Shown in pieces: positions 15,984-23,460 of a DNA stretch of 32,288 bases. The notes beneath the pieces were generated by a model, which was not told the origin of the DNA, made no database searches, and saw nothing but the letters and a program-made list of their open reading frames with translations. Location of the stretch: the NCBI RefSeq assembly GCF_000498095.1, contig NZ_AUTQ01000152.1, positions 73,628-105,915 of the forward strand. The letters are read 5' to 3'. A program made the position numbers and the translations under genes. Numbering within the stretch: the stretch's first letter is position 1; each line of letters begins with the position of its first letter. This DNA is from Pseudoalteromonas sp. TB64. Its GTDB lineage: Bacteria > Pseudomonadota > Gammaproteobacteria > Enterobacterales > Alteromonadaceae.

Positions 15984-16121
15984 TTGAAAGAAGTTCTGTT
16001 TATTTGTACGTACCACGTTGTTATTAGTAATAATTCTTCGCGTTATCCTCAGTTAAATACTTTTTTTCCAGCTCAATCGCCTATTTATAGGCAAATTTTA
16101 TTAATTTCTAGGATATCTATT
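15984..16121 (+). promoter_or_regulatory. Cold-shock leader RNA, copy 2
   Basis: A near copy of leader 1. The hairpin arms GCCTA/TAGGC with loop TTTA pair perfectly here and lie just upstream of the TAGGATA site. The leader is in frame with copy 2 for 46 codons without a stop, but this reading is probably an accident of the conserved RNA, because the start at 16122 has the ribosome site. Confidence 0.65.
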
Positions 16122-16328
16122 ATGTCTACAACTACTGGTACAGTTAAATTTTTTAATGAAGCAAAAGGTTTTGGTTTTATCGAACAAGAATCTGGTCCTG
16201 ATGTTTTTGCTCATTTTAGCGCGATTTCTGGCGACGGTTTCAAAACTCTTGCTGAAGGCCAACGTGTACAGTTTTCTGTTACACAAGGTCAAAAAGGTCC
16301 ACAAGCTGAAAACATCGTTTGTATCTAA
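16122..16328 (+). CDS. Cold-shock protein, copy 2 (CspA family)
   Basis: A 68-residue cold-shock domain, nearly identical to copy 3. It lacks one N-terminal residue relative to the other copies and has Phe in place of Trp in [12 protein letters not shown]1 KGFGFIEQ and RNP2 DVFAHFSAI are intact. The ATG at 16122 lies 11 nt downstream of TAGGATA. An extended start in the leader is rejected because the added residues would be the translated RNA leader. Confidence 0.95.
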   Translation: MSTTTGTVKFFNEAKGFGFIEQESGPDVFAHFSAISGDGFKTLAEGQRVQFSVTQGQKGPQAENIVCI

Positions 16329-16338
16329 CATGTTTTCA

Positions 16339-16364
16339 TTGATGGGTTAGTAATAACCCATCAA
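16339..16364 (+). repeat. Hairpin after csp copy 2
   Basis: TTGATGGGTTA and TAACCCATCAA are perfectly complementary around a GTAA loop. Compared with the hairpin at 15947, the one differing arm base (A for G) restores the pairing. TATATATAAG follows again. Confidence 0.75.
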
Positions 16365-16375
16365 TATATATAAGC

Positions 16376-16513
16376 TTGAAAGAAGTTCTGTTTATTTGTA
16401 AGTACCACGTTGTTATTAGTAATAATTTTTCGCGTTGTCCTCAGTTAAATAATTTTTTTCGGCTCAATCGCCTATTTTCAGGCACATTTTTATTAATTTC
16501 TAGGATATTTATT
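16376..16513 (+). promoter_or_regulatory. Cold-shock leader RNA, copy 3
   Basis: A near copy of leader 2 over its full 138 nt. The pre-ribosome-site hairpin is GCCTA/CAGGC, so the innermost pair is lost. The conserved blocks are otherwise the same. Confidence 0.65.
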
Positions 16514-16723
16514 ATGTCTAACACAACTACTGGTACTGTAAAATTTTTCAATGAAGCAAAAGGTTTTGGTTTTATTGAACAAGAATCTGGTCCTGATGTT
16601 TTCGCTCATTTCAGCGCAATCTCTGGCGACGGTTTCAAAACTCTAGCTGAAGGCCAACGTGTACAGTTTACTGTTACACAAGGTCAAAAAGGTCCTCAAG
16701 CTGAAAACATCGTTTCTATCTAA
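16514..16723 (+). CDS. Cold-shock protein, copy 3 (CspA family)
   Basis: A 69-residue cold-shock domain with RNP1 KGFGFIEQ and RNP2 DVFAHFSAI. It differs from copy 1 mainly by Phe for Trp in the first strand and by ISGDG for ITSDG, and it ends in VSI instead of VCI. The start follows TAGGATA. It is the last unit and the only one followed by a standard terminator, so the three may be read as one long transcript as well as from separate promoters. Confidence 0.95.
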   Translation: MSNTTTGTVKFFNEAKGFGFIEQESGPDVFAHFSAISGDGFKTLAEGQRVQFTVTQGQKGPQAENIVSI

Positions 16724-16733
16724 CATGTTTTAG

Positions 16734-16757
16734 TTAATGTGTTTATTTACACATTAA
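16734..16757 (+). repeat. Hairpin after csp copy 3
   Basis: TTAATGTG and CACATTAA form a stem at the same position as the hairpins after copies 1 and 2, with unrelated arm sequence. This suggests that structure rather than sequence is kept there. Confidence 0.6.
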
Positions 16758-16758
16758 T

Positions 16759-16795
16759 AACTCACTTGTAGTTTATCTATAAGTGAGTTTTTTTT
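16759..16795 (+). terminator. Terminator of the cold-shock array
   Basis: AACTCACTT (16759-16767) and AAGTGAGTT (16781-16789) form a nine-pair stem followed by eight T residues. This is a standard rho-independent terminator after the third csp gene. Confidence 0.92.
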
Positions 16796-17521
16796 ATGTC
16801 TTCATTTTATTGCTACTTTGTTTATATTCTTAATTTCCACTTTATATTCCAAACTTAGCTTTTAATTTCGTTAATTTATATAAGCTTTATATCAAGACCC
16901 TTCCCTCCTAAATACAATTAACTTCCCAAGTAACTTCTCAAAATGATTTTTAATACCAAATTGCTTAATTAAGTAATCTATTTGAGATAAGAATACGTTA
17001 TTGATAAAAAGAAAAATTCGTTATTCCGTGATTCTCTGTAATTACTTCTGCACTGCTCTACCTTCTGTATTTATACTGTCGTAAATAAGAAGTTTTTATG
17101 TAGGTAGCGGCCAGGTTTGATGCCTAAAACTGATTAAGTGTTATTGCTGACTGGTGTAGTCATATACACAACCATGTTAAGTATTAGTTTGAATGAATTA
17201 GTTCGTTATTTAGAAAAGGATGTCAGAGACTATTTATTTCTGACTATCGATTTATTAGTGATTAGTGCTAGCTATGAGTATTATCGATGAGTTACTAGCT
17301 ATTAGGCACTGCCTATGCGGCATTAACGCTAATTTATAAATGATGGTACTTCTTTTAGGCATAATTAAGAAAACAATTTAATCTTTGTATTTATTACTTA
17401 CGTTAAGCAAATAAACTAAATTCTTATTTTAGTTACCCAATAAAGCTATATTAAGTAACTAATTTAAGTAACGGGTAGTTAAATTAGTTACCAAGTAAAA
17501 ACAAACTGTCATATGGTTAGC
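16796..17521. other. Long AT-rich intergenic region
   Basis: I see no supported gene. Short open frames, such as one from the ATG at 17174 (38 codons), lack ribosome sites. A 10-bp inverted pair, ATGCCTAAAA (17120-17129) and TTTTAGGCAT (17353-17362), brackets about 220 bp. It might be the remains of a small mobile element, but chance is equally likely. The inverted repeat at 17455-17491 is listed separately. Confidence 0.5.
17455..17491. repeat. Perfect inverted repeat downstream of the 89-aa gene
   Basis: GTAACTAATTTAA and TTAAATTAGTTAC (13 nt each) flank an 11-nt loop. It lies 30 bp past the end of the minus-strand gene at 17522 and could end its transcript, although no T-run follows on either strand. 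Confidence 0.7.
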
Positions 17522-17791
17522 TTAGTTTTGGTGTTCGTACTGACCCCGATACACTTCAAATACCTTTAGTACAGTATGTTGTTCTTTTGACAAGTTATCG
17601 AACCAATCATCAAACAGCTCGTCATTATCTTGTTCACTCAATGCCATGTAATGGGCAAGTAGCTCTACAATATCATTATTATTACAACTTAGAGGGTTAA
17701 GTTGCTGAGCTAAAACACTATGGTCGCGCTCTCTTAGGGTATCCATTACCCCTTGATCAATTTGTTCTTCTTGTTTTGTTGCGTCACTCAT
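17522..17791 (-). CDS. Small acidic cytoplasmic protein, unknown function
   Basis: 89 residues rich in Asp, Glu, Asn and Gln, with no Trp cluster, signal peptide or membrane helix. The middle reads NDIVELLAHYMALSEQDNDE, then LFDDWFDNLSKEQHTVLKVF, likely two or three amphipathic helices. I do not recognise the family. It is divergent from the L31B/L36B operon, with 242 bp between them. A ribosome site GAGGTAACGT precedes the ATG. Confidence 0.7.
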   Translation of the reverse strand: MSDATKQEEQIDQGVMDTLRERDHSVLAQQLNPLSCNNNDIVELLAHYMALSEQDNDELFDDWFDNLSKEQHTVLKVFEVYRGQYEHQN

Positions 17792-17994
17792 ACGTTACCT
17801 CTGTGCTCTACTTTTAAATGCGTTTGTTAACGTTTTTAATTAACTTAAATATAGTTATAACAGCCTAAACGGCAATAGCCAGCATTTTTGATCTAAGTGC
17901 TTATTTTTTGATTTGTTTGCACAAATAGCCATCAAATTGATGCTTTTAGAAGCTTTTAAAATCATTTGCAAAGTATAAATAAATGAGTTAAATT

Positions 17995-18020
17995 AAATGA
18001 TACAATATCACATAACATTT
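17995..18020. promoter_or_regulatory. Candidate Zur-like operator of rpmE2-rpmJ2
   Basis: An imperfect palindrome of about 26 bp with outer arms AAATGATA and TAACATTT lies 13 bp before the L31B ATG. On the minus strand it starts AAATGTTAT, which equals the half site of the gammaproteobacterial Zur box as recalled. The other half is degenerate. Zur control of these paralogues is known in other bacteria. Confidence 0.4.
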
Positions 18021-18033
18021 ATATAGGTGTATC

Positions 18034-18297
18034 ATGAAACCAAACATTCATCCTGATTACAACGAGGTAGCTTTTCACGACACAGCTGCCGATAGTTATT
18101 TCATTATTGGCTCAACTATTAAAACTAATCGTACAATTGAACTCAAGGGTAAAACTTATCCGTACGTGCCTATAGATGTGTCTAGTGACTCTCATCCTTT
18201 TTACACTGGTAAGCAAAAGTCAGTTACAACCGACGGGCGGGTTGCACAGTTCAATCGTCGCTTTAAAGGTCTTTCGTCTGGTAAAAAGGAAGCGTAA
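18034..18297 (+). CDS. rpmE2: 50S ribosomal protein L31 type B (zinc-independent)
   Basis: A large-subunit protein that replaces the zinc-binding L31 when zinc is short, which frees zinc. The 87 residues begin [20 protein letters not shown], with [13 protein letters not shown] and a FNRRFKG end typical of type B. There is no CxxC zinc site. The L36B gene follows 2 bp later, which is the ykgM-ykgO arrangement of E. coli. A candidate Zur site lies just upstream. An AGGTG ribosome site precedes the ATG. Confidence 0.95.
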   Translation: MKPNIHPDYNEVAFHDTAADSYFIIGSTIKTNRTIELKGKTYPYVPIDVSSDSHPFYTGKQKSVTTDGRVAQFNRRFKGLSSGKKEA

Positions 18298-18299
18298 CA

Positions 18300-18434
18300 A
18301 TGAAGGTACTTAGTTCACTTAAAAGCGCAAAACAACGCCCTGGCTGTCAAATAGTAAAGCGTAAAGGTCGTGTATTCGTTATTTGTAAAAATAACCCACG
18401 TTTCAAAGCAGTTCAAGGAATGAAAAAGAAATAG
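18300..18434 (+). CDS. rpmJ2: 50S ribosomal protein L36 type B (zinc-independent)
   Basis: A 44-residue paralogue of L36 corresponding to E. coli YkgO. It starts [20 protein letters not shown] and ends [14 protein letters not shown]. It has only two cysteines (16 and 29) and lacks the full C-C-C-H zinc set of the housekeeping form. The ATG is 2 bp after the L31B stop, so the two are co-translated. A hairpin follows at 18446-18476. Confidence 0.95.
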   Translation: MKVLSSLKSAKQRPGCQIVKRKGRVFVICKNNPRFKAVQGMKKK

Positions 18435-18445
18435 TAATAAAGACA

Positions 18446-18476
18446 CCCAGAGGCTTATAAGGCATAAACCTCTGGG
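18446..18476. terminator. Hairpin between rpmJ2 and the OsmC gene
   Basis: CCCAGAGG and CCTCTGGG form a strong eight-pair stem with a 15-nt loop, between convergent genes. The T tract after it is short and interrupted, so termination is likely but not textbook. Confidence 0.75.
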
Positions 18477-18497
18477 TTAATTAGTTTAATAAGTAAA

Positions 18498-18884
18498 TTA
18501 TTTTACAACAACTGAAAACTCAGGAACGGCCTGAATTACTTTTTTAACAGTGCATGTATTAACAGCGGCAATTAGTGCTTTTTTATATTTATCAGGAAAA
18601 CCATCTGGCAAACTGATCTCAATAGAGAATAACTTTTTCCCATTATCGTCAACATTTTCATTATTTTGTTTAAGAGTCATACCTTCGGTAGAAATATCAC
18701 GTTGCTCGCAAAATTTACGAGCATAAAATCCGGCGCATAAAACCATACTTACTAAAAAGTAATCAAATGGTTCGGGATGTTCTGCATTACCACCTGCAGC
18801 AACACTTTGATCGCTTACTACTTCTAAATCGCCAAATTTTGCGCTTTGCTTTTGACCTTCTAACATTGAAACTGAAATTTCCAT
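18498..18884 (-). CDS. OsmC/Ohr family peroxiredoxin-like protein
   Basis: OsmC-fold proteins reduce organic hydroperoxides or bind small thiols, in the cytoplasm. The two family cysteines are present: Cys50 in SMVLCAGFYARKFC and Cys111 in NTCTVKK. A third, Cys59, lies in the same helix. The HPEPFDYFLVSM strip before Cys50 is the usual active-site entry. At 128 residues it is a short member. A perfect AAGGAG site precedes the ATG. It runs towards the rpmE2-rpmJ2 operon, with a hairpin between. Confidence 0.88.
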   Translation of the reverse strand: MEISVSMLEGQKQSAKFGDLEVVSDQSVAAGGNAEHPEPFDYFLVSMVLCAGFYARKFCEQRDISTEGMTLKQNNENVDDNGKKLFSIEISLPDGFPDKYKKALIAAVNTCTVKKVIQAVPEFSVVVK

Positions 18885-19057
18885 TGCTACTCCTTATATA
18901 ACCAATGTTTTGGTTAAAATATTTACTTATTTATTAATATGGTTACGTTTACTTTTTGCTAGTAAAGAATTCTAATAGCTATATCTCTGTTATAAAAAAG
19001 TCATAGCTGTTAGTAGGAAAAATACTTGCTAAAAAATCTGATTATTTACACGTGTGA

Positions 19058-19447
19058 TTATGAGCCGAATAATAATTCAAAAAACCCCGGTGGTTCATGT
19101 AACTCATGATACTTTTTACGTAAGTTATCTATATTTTTCAAAGATGATTTTGCTTCAGTAAGTCCCTGCTCGTTAGCTGATTTTTTAGCAAGCTCTGCTT
19201 GAGCAATCACTTTATCAAGACCTTGTAATGATTGTTCAGGCTTTTTGTAAAATTTAGCGGTTTTACTTACTTTAACCAGCTTAATAAACTCGTCTATTGC
19301 TGTATTGAACGTAGTAAGATCCGTTGCTTGTACTGCTTTTTTATAGGCAAGACCTGTATTTTTCATGTTTATTTCAAGATCAACGGGCTGATTTGAAAAT
19401 GCTAATGAACTAAATAGCAGCGTAATAAATATAAATAAAAATTTCAT
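19058..19447 (-). CDS. cybC: Cytochrome b562 family protein
   Basis: A periplasmic four-helix-bundle b-type cytochrome with uncertain physiological role in electron transfer. A signal peptide ends near LAFS-NQ (about residue 18). The mature chain starts VDLEINMKNTGLAYKK, with the axial Met28 near its beginning and the His114 heme ligand in LRKKYHELHEP near its end. The spacing agrees with Met7/His102 of E. coli cytochrome b562. The C-terminus runs a dozen residues beyond the E. coli form (PPGFFELLFGS). The ATG at 19447 has a TAAGG site; an earlier TTG at 19453 is rejected. There is no CxxCH, so heme is not covalently bound. Confidence 0.83.
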   Translation of the reverse strand: MKFLFIFITLLFSSLAFSNQPVDLEINMKNTGLAYKKAVQATDLTTFNTAIDEFIKLVKVSKTAKFYKKPEQSLQGLDKVIAQAELAKKSANEQGLTEAKSSLKNIDNLRKKYHELHEPPGFFELLFGS

Positions 19448-19504
19448 AAACAACCTTATAAATTAAAGACAGCTAATTGTATCAATTATACAAAGGAAAG
19501 TACG

Positions 19505-19558
19505 ATGCAAACATTGCTTTTTAACTGTAAAGGGGCTTTACAGTTAAAGTATGAATAG
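19505..19558 (+). other. Possible 17-residue leader peptide ORF over a hairpin
   Basis: ATG at 19505 follows AAAGGAAAG at good spacing, and 17 codons run to TAG. The ORF spans the perfect inverted repeat TTAACTGTAAAG/CTTTACAGTTAA. It could be a leader peptide or chance. Confidence 0.25.
19521..19547. repeat. Perfect 12-bp inverted repeat with 3-nt loop
   Basis: TTAACTGTAAAG and CTTTACAGTTAA flank GGG. It could be an operator for a dimeric regulator or an RNA hairpin. No T-run follows on either strand. Confidence 0.8.
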
Positions 19559-19992
19559 AAAATTATTTTATTGAGATATTATTTATCTTAATATTTCATT
19601 TGAGTATATAACAACCTTTGACCCTCTAAAACGCAACATTAACTTGAAACACAATCCCCTTTTTAGAAACAGTAAATTAAGTCATCAATTAACCCCCCAT
19701 ATAATTACCGTAAATTCATGAAGATAACAAAAACAAAAATAAACATAGCATTTACATGTTGATAAAAACAAAACCATAACGTTAACCATTACAATTTTAA
19801 GTCATTGTTTTAATTGAATTTTAACAAGTTATTTTATCGCTTTTATTTGTAGGTTCAACGAAAATTAATTACCCCAGTCAAATTAAGTGTTAAATCTAGG
19901 TACGTAATGTAAATTTTATAGTCAAATAACTATTAACATGAAAATTATGTTGCAAGTAATTTTAAAAACAAACGATTCATCTAGGGGATAAC

Positions 19993-22845
19993 ATGAAATC
20001 TTACAACAAAATCTCAAGCAGTATAAAAACGGCGCTGTGTTTAAGCGCTATTGGTTTATCACACACAGCTATTGCAGCAGACGCTGATACTCAAAAAATA
20101 GAACGTGTACAAGTAACAGGCTCAAAAATAAGCCGCGTAGGAGCCATTGCTCCGGCACCAGTAACTGTAATTACTGGTGAGCAATTACTTAATACAGGTG
20201 CAGTAAATATTGGTGAGGCACTAAATAAACTGCCGGCTTTAGGTAATACTTACTCGCTTGCAAACTCAGGTCGCTTTATTGGTACTGCAGGTCTAAATAT
20301 TCTTGATTTACGTAATATGGGTACCGACCGTACGCTTGTACTTGTAAATGGTAAGCGCCATGTATCAAGCTCTGCAGGTTCTCAAGCTGTTGATACAAAC
20401 ACCATTCCTAGCGTATGGGTTGAGCGCGTAGAAATAGTAACCGGTGGTGCATCTGCTGTTTACGGTGCTGATGCTGTAACAGGTGTTGTTAACTTTATAC
20501 TTAAAGATAACATTGAAGGCTTAGATTTTACCGCCACTAAAGGTGTTTCAGACTTAAGCGATTACAATAATGAGAAAGTAACGTTCTCGTACGGTTCTAA
20601 TTTTGATAGTGGTCGTGGTAATGCTGCGTTTGCAGTTGAATACTCAGCTCAAGAGTCTTTAAATGCATTAGATCATCCATGGACTGATGGGTCATATTCA
20701 AGCTTACGAAACCAAGCACAAAATGATTCAAATAAAGACGATCCTAATTTTCCTGATAAAATATATACACAAAATGCAGGTTACTACGCGTTAAATAATG
20801 CGGGTGTGTTTGATTTAGGTAATGGTTTTGTTAATACCTTTAATTCTGACGGCTCTCACCGTGATATTTATACTGGTAATAATGTTGATGGTTTATTATG
20901 TGCCGATTGTGACTCATTTAATCTAGCTCAATTTGACGAGATTCAACCTAAATTTGAACGTTACAATGTAAACTTTAAAGTTAATTACGATGTGACTGAC
21001 GATCTTAATGCATACTTTGAAGCTAAATACGTAAACAGTGAAGGCGAAAGTATTGGTCAACCTGCTTTCTTTTTCTTTGATCCTGACAATAGCATTAAAA
21101 TTGATAATGCCTTCTTAGACCCAAGTGTAAAAGCTCTTATGGAAGCAGCTGACGACGGTAAAGGCGTTGAATCAATTAGCCTTAACCGAATGATGACTGA
21201 CTTAGGTCGTCGTATCGAGAATAATACGCGCGAAACTACTCGCTTTGTAGCAGGCCTTAAAGGCACTGTGTTTAGTGATTGGGATTTAGATGCGTCTATA
21301 GTGCGTGGTCAAACTGATTTAGAGCGCGTAAATGGCGCAAACATGATAAGAGCTAACTACTTTAATGCACTCGATGCAGTTAAAGACGATAGCGGTAATA
21401 TTGTTTGTCGTAGCGAAGCTGCTCAAGCACAAGGCTGTGTACCTGTAAATATTATGGGCTTTGGCGCACCTAGTGATGCAGCAATTGACTACATTAATAC
21501 AGTATCAACTGGCACATCAGAAATAACTCAAACTGTAGTATCTGCGTCTCTTGCCAATGGTGCTTTATTTGAACTACCAGCAGGTTACGTTGGTGTTGCT
21601 TTTGGTGCTGAATACCGTAAAGAAGAAAGTGAAACAAAAGAACCTGATAATGCTGAAGGTACGTTCTTTAACGCTCTTGGCGAAGATCAAGGTGACTTTG
21701 ATGTAAAAGAAATTTTTACAGAGGTATCTGTTCCACTACTCTCAGATATGCCATTTGTTCAAGATTTAGTATTTGATGCAGCTGTACGATATGCTGATTA
21801 CAGTACAATTGGCGATGCAACTAGCTGGAAATTAGGTCTTGATTGGAGTCTAAACAACGAGTTACGTTTTCGTCTAACTCAATCAGAAGCACTAAGAGCA
21901 CCTAATATTGGTGAAATTTTTGGTGCACCAAGTCAAACTTTCTATGATGTTGACGATCCTTGTCAGGCTGATAACTTAAACGACTTACAAAACAGCAGTA
22001 CACGTCGTACAAACTGTGCTGCACTAGGTGTACCTACAGGGTTTGATTCAGATTATGACTCACAAACACTTGAAGGTTTAAGCAGTGGTAATCGTGAAGT
22101 TAAAGGCGAAGAGTCAACAAGTACTACAATCGGTTTAGTTTACCAACCAGAATTTATAGAAAATTCAACACTAACTATCGATTACTGGAAAATTGAAATT
22201 GAAGATGCAATTGACTATATTAGTGCACAGGATATTTTAGATCGCTGTGTAGATAGCGGCTCAGGTATTTCTAATCAATACTGTAGTTTAATTACCCGTG
22301 ATGCTAATAGTGAAATATCATTAATACAAAATTCAGCACTTAACGTTGCTGGTCAAGAAGCATCTGGTATCGATTTTGAATTAGGTTACGATTTTGATGC
22401 ATTAGGGGGTAGCTTTAGAACGAACCTCATAGGTACATACTTGATTGAGCGAAAAGAATTCCCGTTCCAAGATGAACCTAGTGACTATATAGAAAACGCA
22501 GGTGTTACAGGTGAAGCACAATGGCAAGCTAACTTAAATCTTGAATATAGCTACGAGAATTTATATACAACATTCAGTACGCGTTATATTGAAGAAGTAA
22601 GCTTATACACAGATCAAGAATTAAGTGATAACCCTAACCCAAATAGCTTAACTAGCTATGGTACTTACGTTATTTCAGATATGACAGTAGGTTATAACTT
22701 TGATAATGGTGTTGGCTTAAAAGTAGGCGTAGATAACTTATTCAATCGTGGGCTGCCTTTTGGTACGCGCGGAGATGGAGAAGGTTCTGCTAGCTACGAT
22801 AATATAGGTCGTTTTGGCTATATTACTTTCTCATATAGTATGTAA
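19993..22845 (+). CDS. TonB-dependent receptor, copy 1
   Basis: An outer-membrane 22-strand beta-barrel importer energised by TonB. A signal peptide ends at HTAIA-AD near residue 29. The TonB-box-like IERVQVTGSKI follows. The plug domain (about 50-170) contains VTVITGEQLL, GEALNKLPAL, LVNGKRHVSSSAG, VERVEIVTGGASAVYGADAV and TGVVNFILKD. The rest, to the final FGYITFSYSM, is barrel. Cys pairs (CADC; CQ...C; C...C) sit in predicted loops. The substrate is unknown: the closest catabolic neighbour is the glucosylglycerate/sucrose phosphorylase operon, so a sugar-like ligand is plausible but not shown. It is followed by its own terminator, so it is a single-gene unit. Confidence 0.92.
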   Translation: MKSYNKISSSIKTALCLSAIGLSHTAIAADADTQKIERVQVTGSKISRVGAIAPAPVTVITGEQLLNTGAVNIGEALNKLPALGNTYSLANSGRFIGTAGLNILDLRNMGTDRTLVLVNGKRHVSSSAGSQAVDTNTIPSVWVERVEIVTGGASAVYGADAVTGVVNFILKDNIEGLDFTATKGVSDLSDYNNEKVTFSYGSNFDSGRGNAAFAVEYSAQESLNALDHPWTDGSYSSLRNQAQNDSNKDDPNFPDKIYTQNAGYYALNNAGVFDLGNGFVNTFNSDGSHRDIYTGNNVDGLLCADCDSFNLAQFDEIQPKFERYNVNFKVNYDVTDDLNAYFEAKYVNSEGESIGQPAFFFFDPDNSIKIDNAFLDPSVKALMEAADDGKGVESISLNRMMTDLGRRIENNTRETTRFVAGLKGTVFSDWDLDASIVRGQTDLERVNGANMIRANYFNALDAVKDDSGNIVCRSEAAQAQGCVPVNIMGFGAPSDAAIDYINTVSTGTSEITQTVVSASLANGALFELPAGYVGVAFGAEYRKEESETKEPDNAEGTFFNALGEDQGDFDVKEIFTEVSVPLLSDMPFVQDLVFDAAVRYADYSTIGDATSWKLGLDWSLNNELRFRLTQSEALRAPNIGEIFGAPSQTFYDVDDPCQADNLNDLQNSSTRRTNCAALGVPTGFDSDYDSQTLEGLSSGNREVKGEESTSTTIGLVYQPEFIENSTLTIDYWKIEIEDAIDYISAQDILDRCVDSGSGISNQYCSLITRDANSEISLIQNSALNVAGQEASGIDFELGYDFDALGGSFRTNLIGTYLIERKEFPFQDEPSDYIENAGVTGEAQWQANLNLEYSYENLYTTFSTRYIEEVSLYTDQELSDNPNPNSLTSYGTYVISDMTVGYNFDNGVGLKVGVDNLFNRGLPFGTRGDGEGSASYDNIGRFGYITFSYSM

Positions 22846-22860
22846 GTTTAATTTATAGTA

Positions 22861-22886
22861 AAAGGCTCATAAATTGAGCCTTTTTT
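22861..22886 (+). terminator. Terminator of TonB receptor copy 1
   Basis: AAAGGCTCA and TGAGCCTTT form a nine-pair stem with loop TAAAT and a following T-run. Confidence 0.93.
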
Positions 22887-23460
22887 ATGTGTGTCACTCT
22901 ATTTAGTGACGATTAAATAAATTTTTTATGCATATTTTCACCCAATAAAATGAAATATATTCATATTCCGCATTGTTTATTTTAAATCCCCTAATTAACA
23001 TGGATTATTTAGCGATTATAAAAAGAGCTATATTTTACACTTAATAAACTTAATTGAGTGATAAAAGATCAGCTATAACGATTAAGTTAGTTACGTATAA
23101 AAAAGTAAATAAATACACATAGCGTTAAAATAAACAATCCTGCTAAATAACGACCTAAACATATATAAAAATCCATCATAACGTTCACTTCTCAAGCAAC
23201 AAGTTTAAACCCCACTTTATTAAGGGCTAATACAAAGCCAATTACAATTGCAATAATTGCATCAATAAAAACAGGTTAAAAATAAATATCCTTAATATTC
23301 ATTAACATTCGTTAAATTAACGTACTTTTATTCATTATTTCACCGTGCCATAATTGCGCCTTAAATAATAAAATGAATTATAAATAGCGCTATTTATTGT
23401 GTTTTAAACACTTTATTTAGTCTATTTGGTTGCACTAAAATAACCGCTCTTGGGAAAACA
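22887..23460. other. Intergenic region with two possible small membrane ORFs on the minus strand
   Basis: The minus strand carries a 30-codon ATG-started ORF (23087-23179; MMDFYICLGRYLAGLFILTL) with one hydrophobic helix. Just upstream of it is an open frame without a usable start (23192-23275; ends VIGFVLALNKVGFKLVA) with another hydrophobic stretch. The two could be remains of one small membrane gene or unrelated. The receptor promoter for copy 2 presumably lies at 23330-23450. Confidence 0.35.

Larger units (their letters stand above)
19448..19992. other. Divergent control region between cybC and the first TonB receptor
   Basis: This 545-bp AT-rich stretch holds the 27-bp perfect inverted repeat at 19521-19547 and a 17-codon ORF over it (19505-19558). 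Otherwise it is AT-rich leader for the receptor gene, whose ribosome site AGGGG lies at about 19982-19986. I could not identify a regulator site. Confidence 0.5.

Noticed and set aside
15984..16121. An in-frame N-terminal extension of csp copy 2 by 46 codons (and of copy 3 from 16376).
   Set aside because: The extra residues are the translated leader RNA that is also conserved before copy 1. The normal ATG has its own ribosome site and gives the standard cold-shock domain length.
17120..17362. 10-bp inverted pair ATGCCTAAAA/TTTTAGGCAT bracketing about 220 bp, as a possible miniature transposon.
   Set aside because: The arms are short, no target duplication was seen, and in AT-rich DNA this may be chance.
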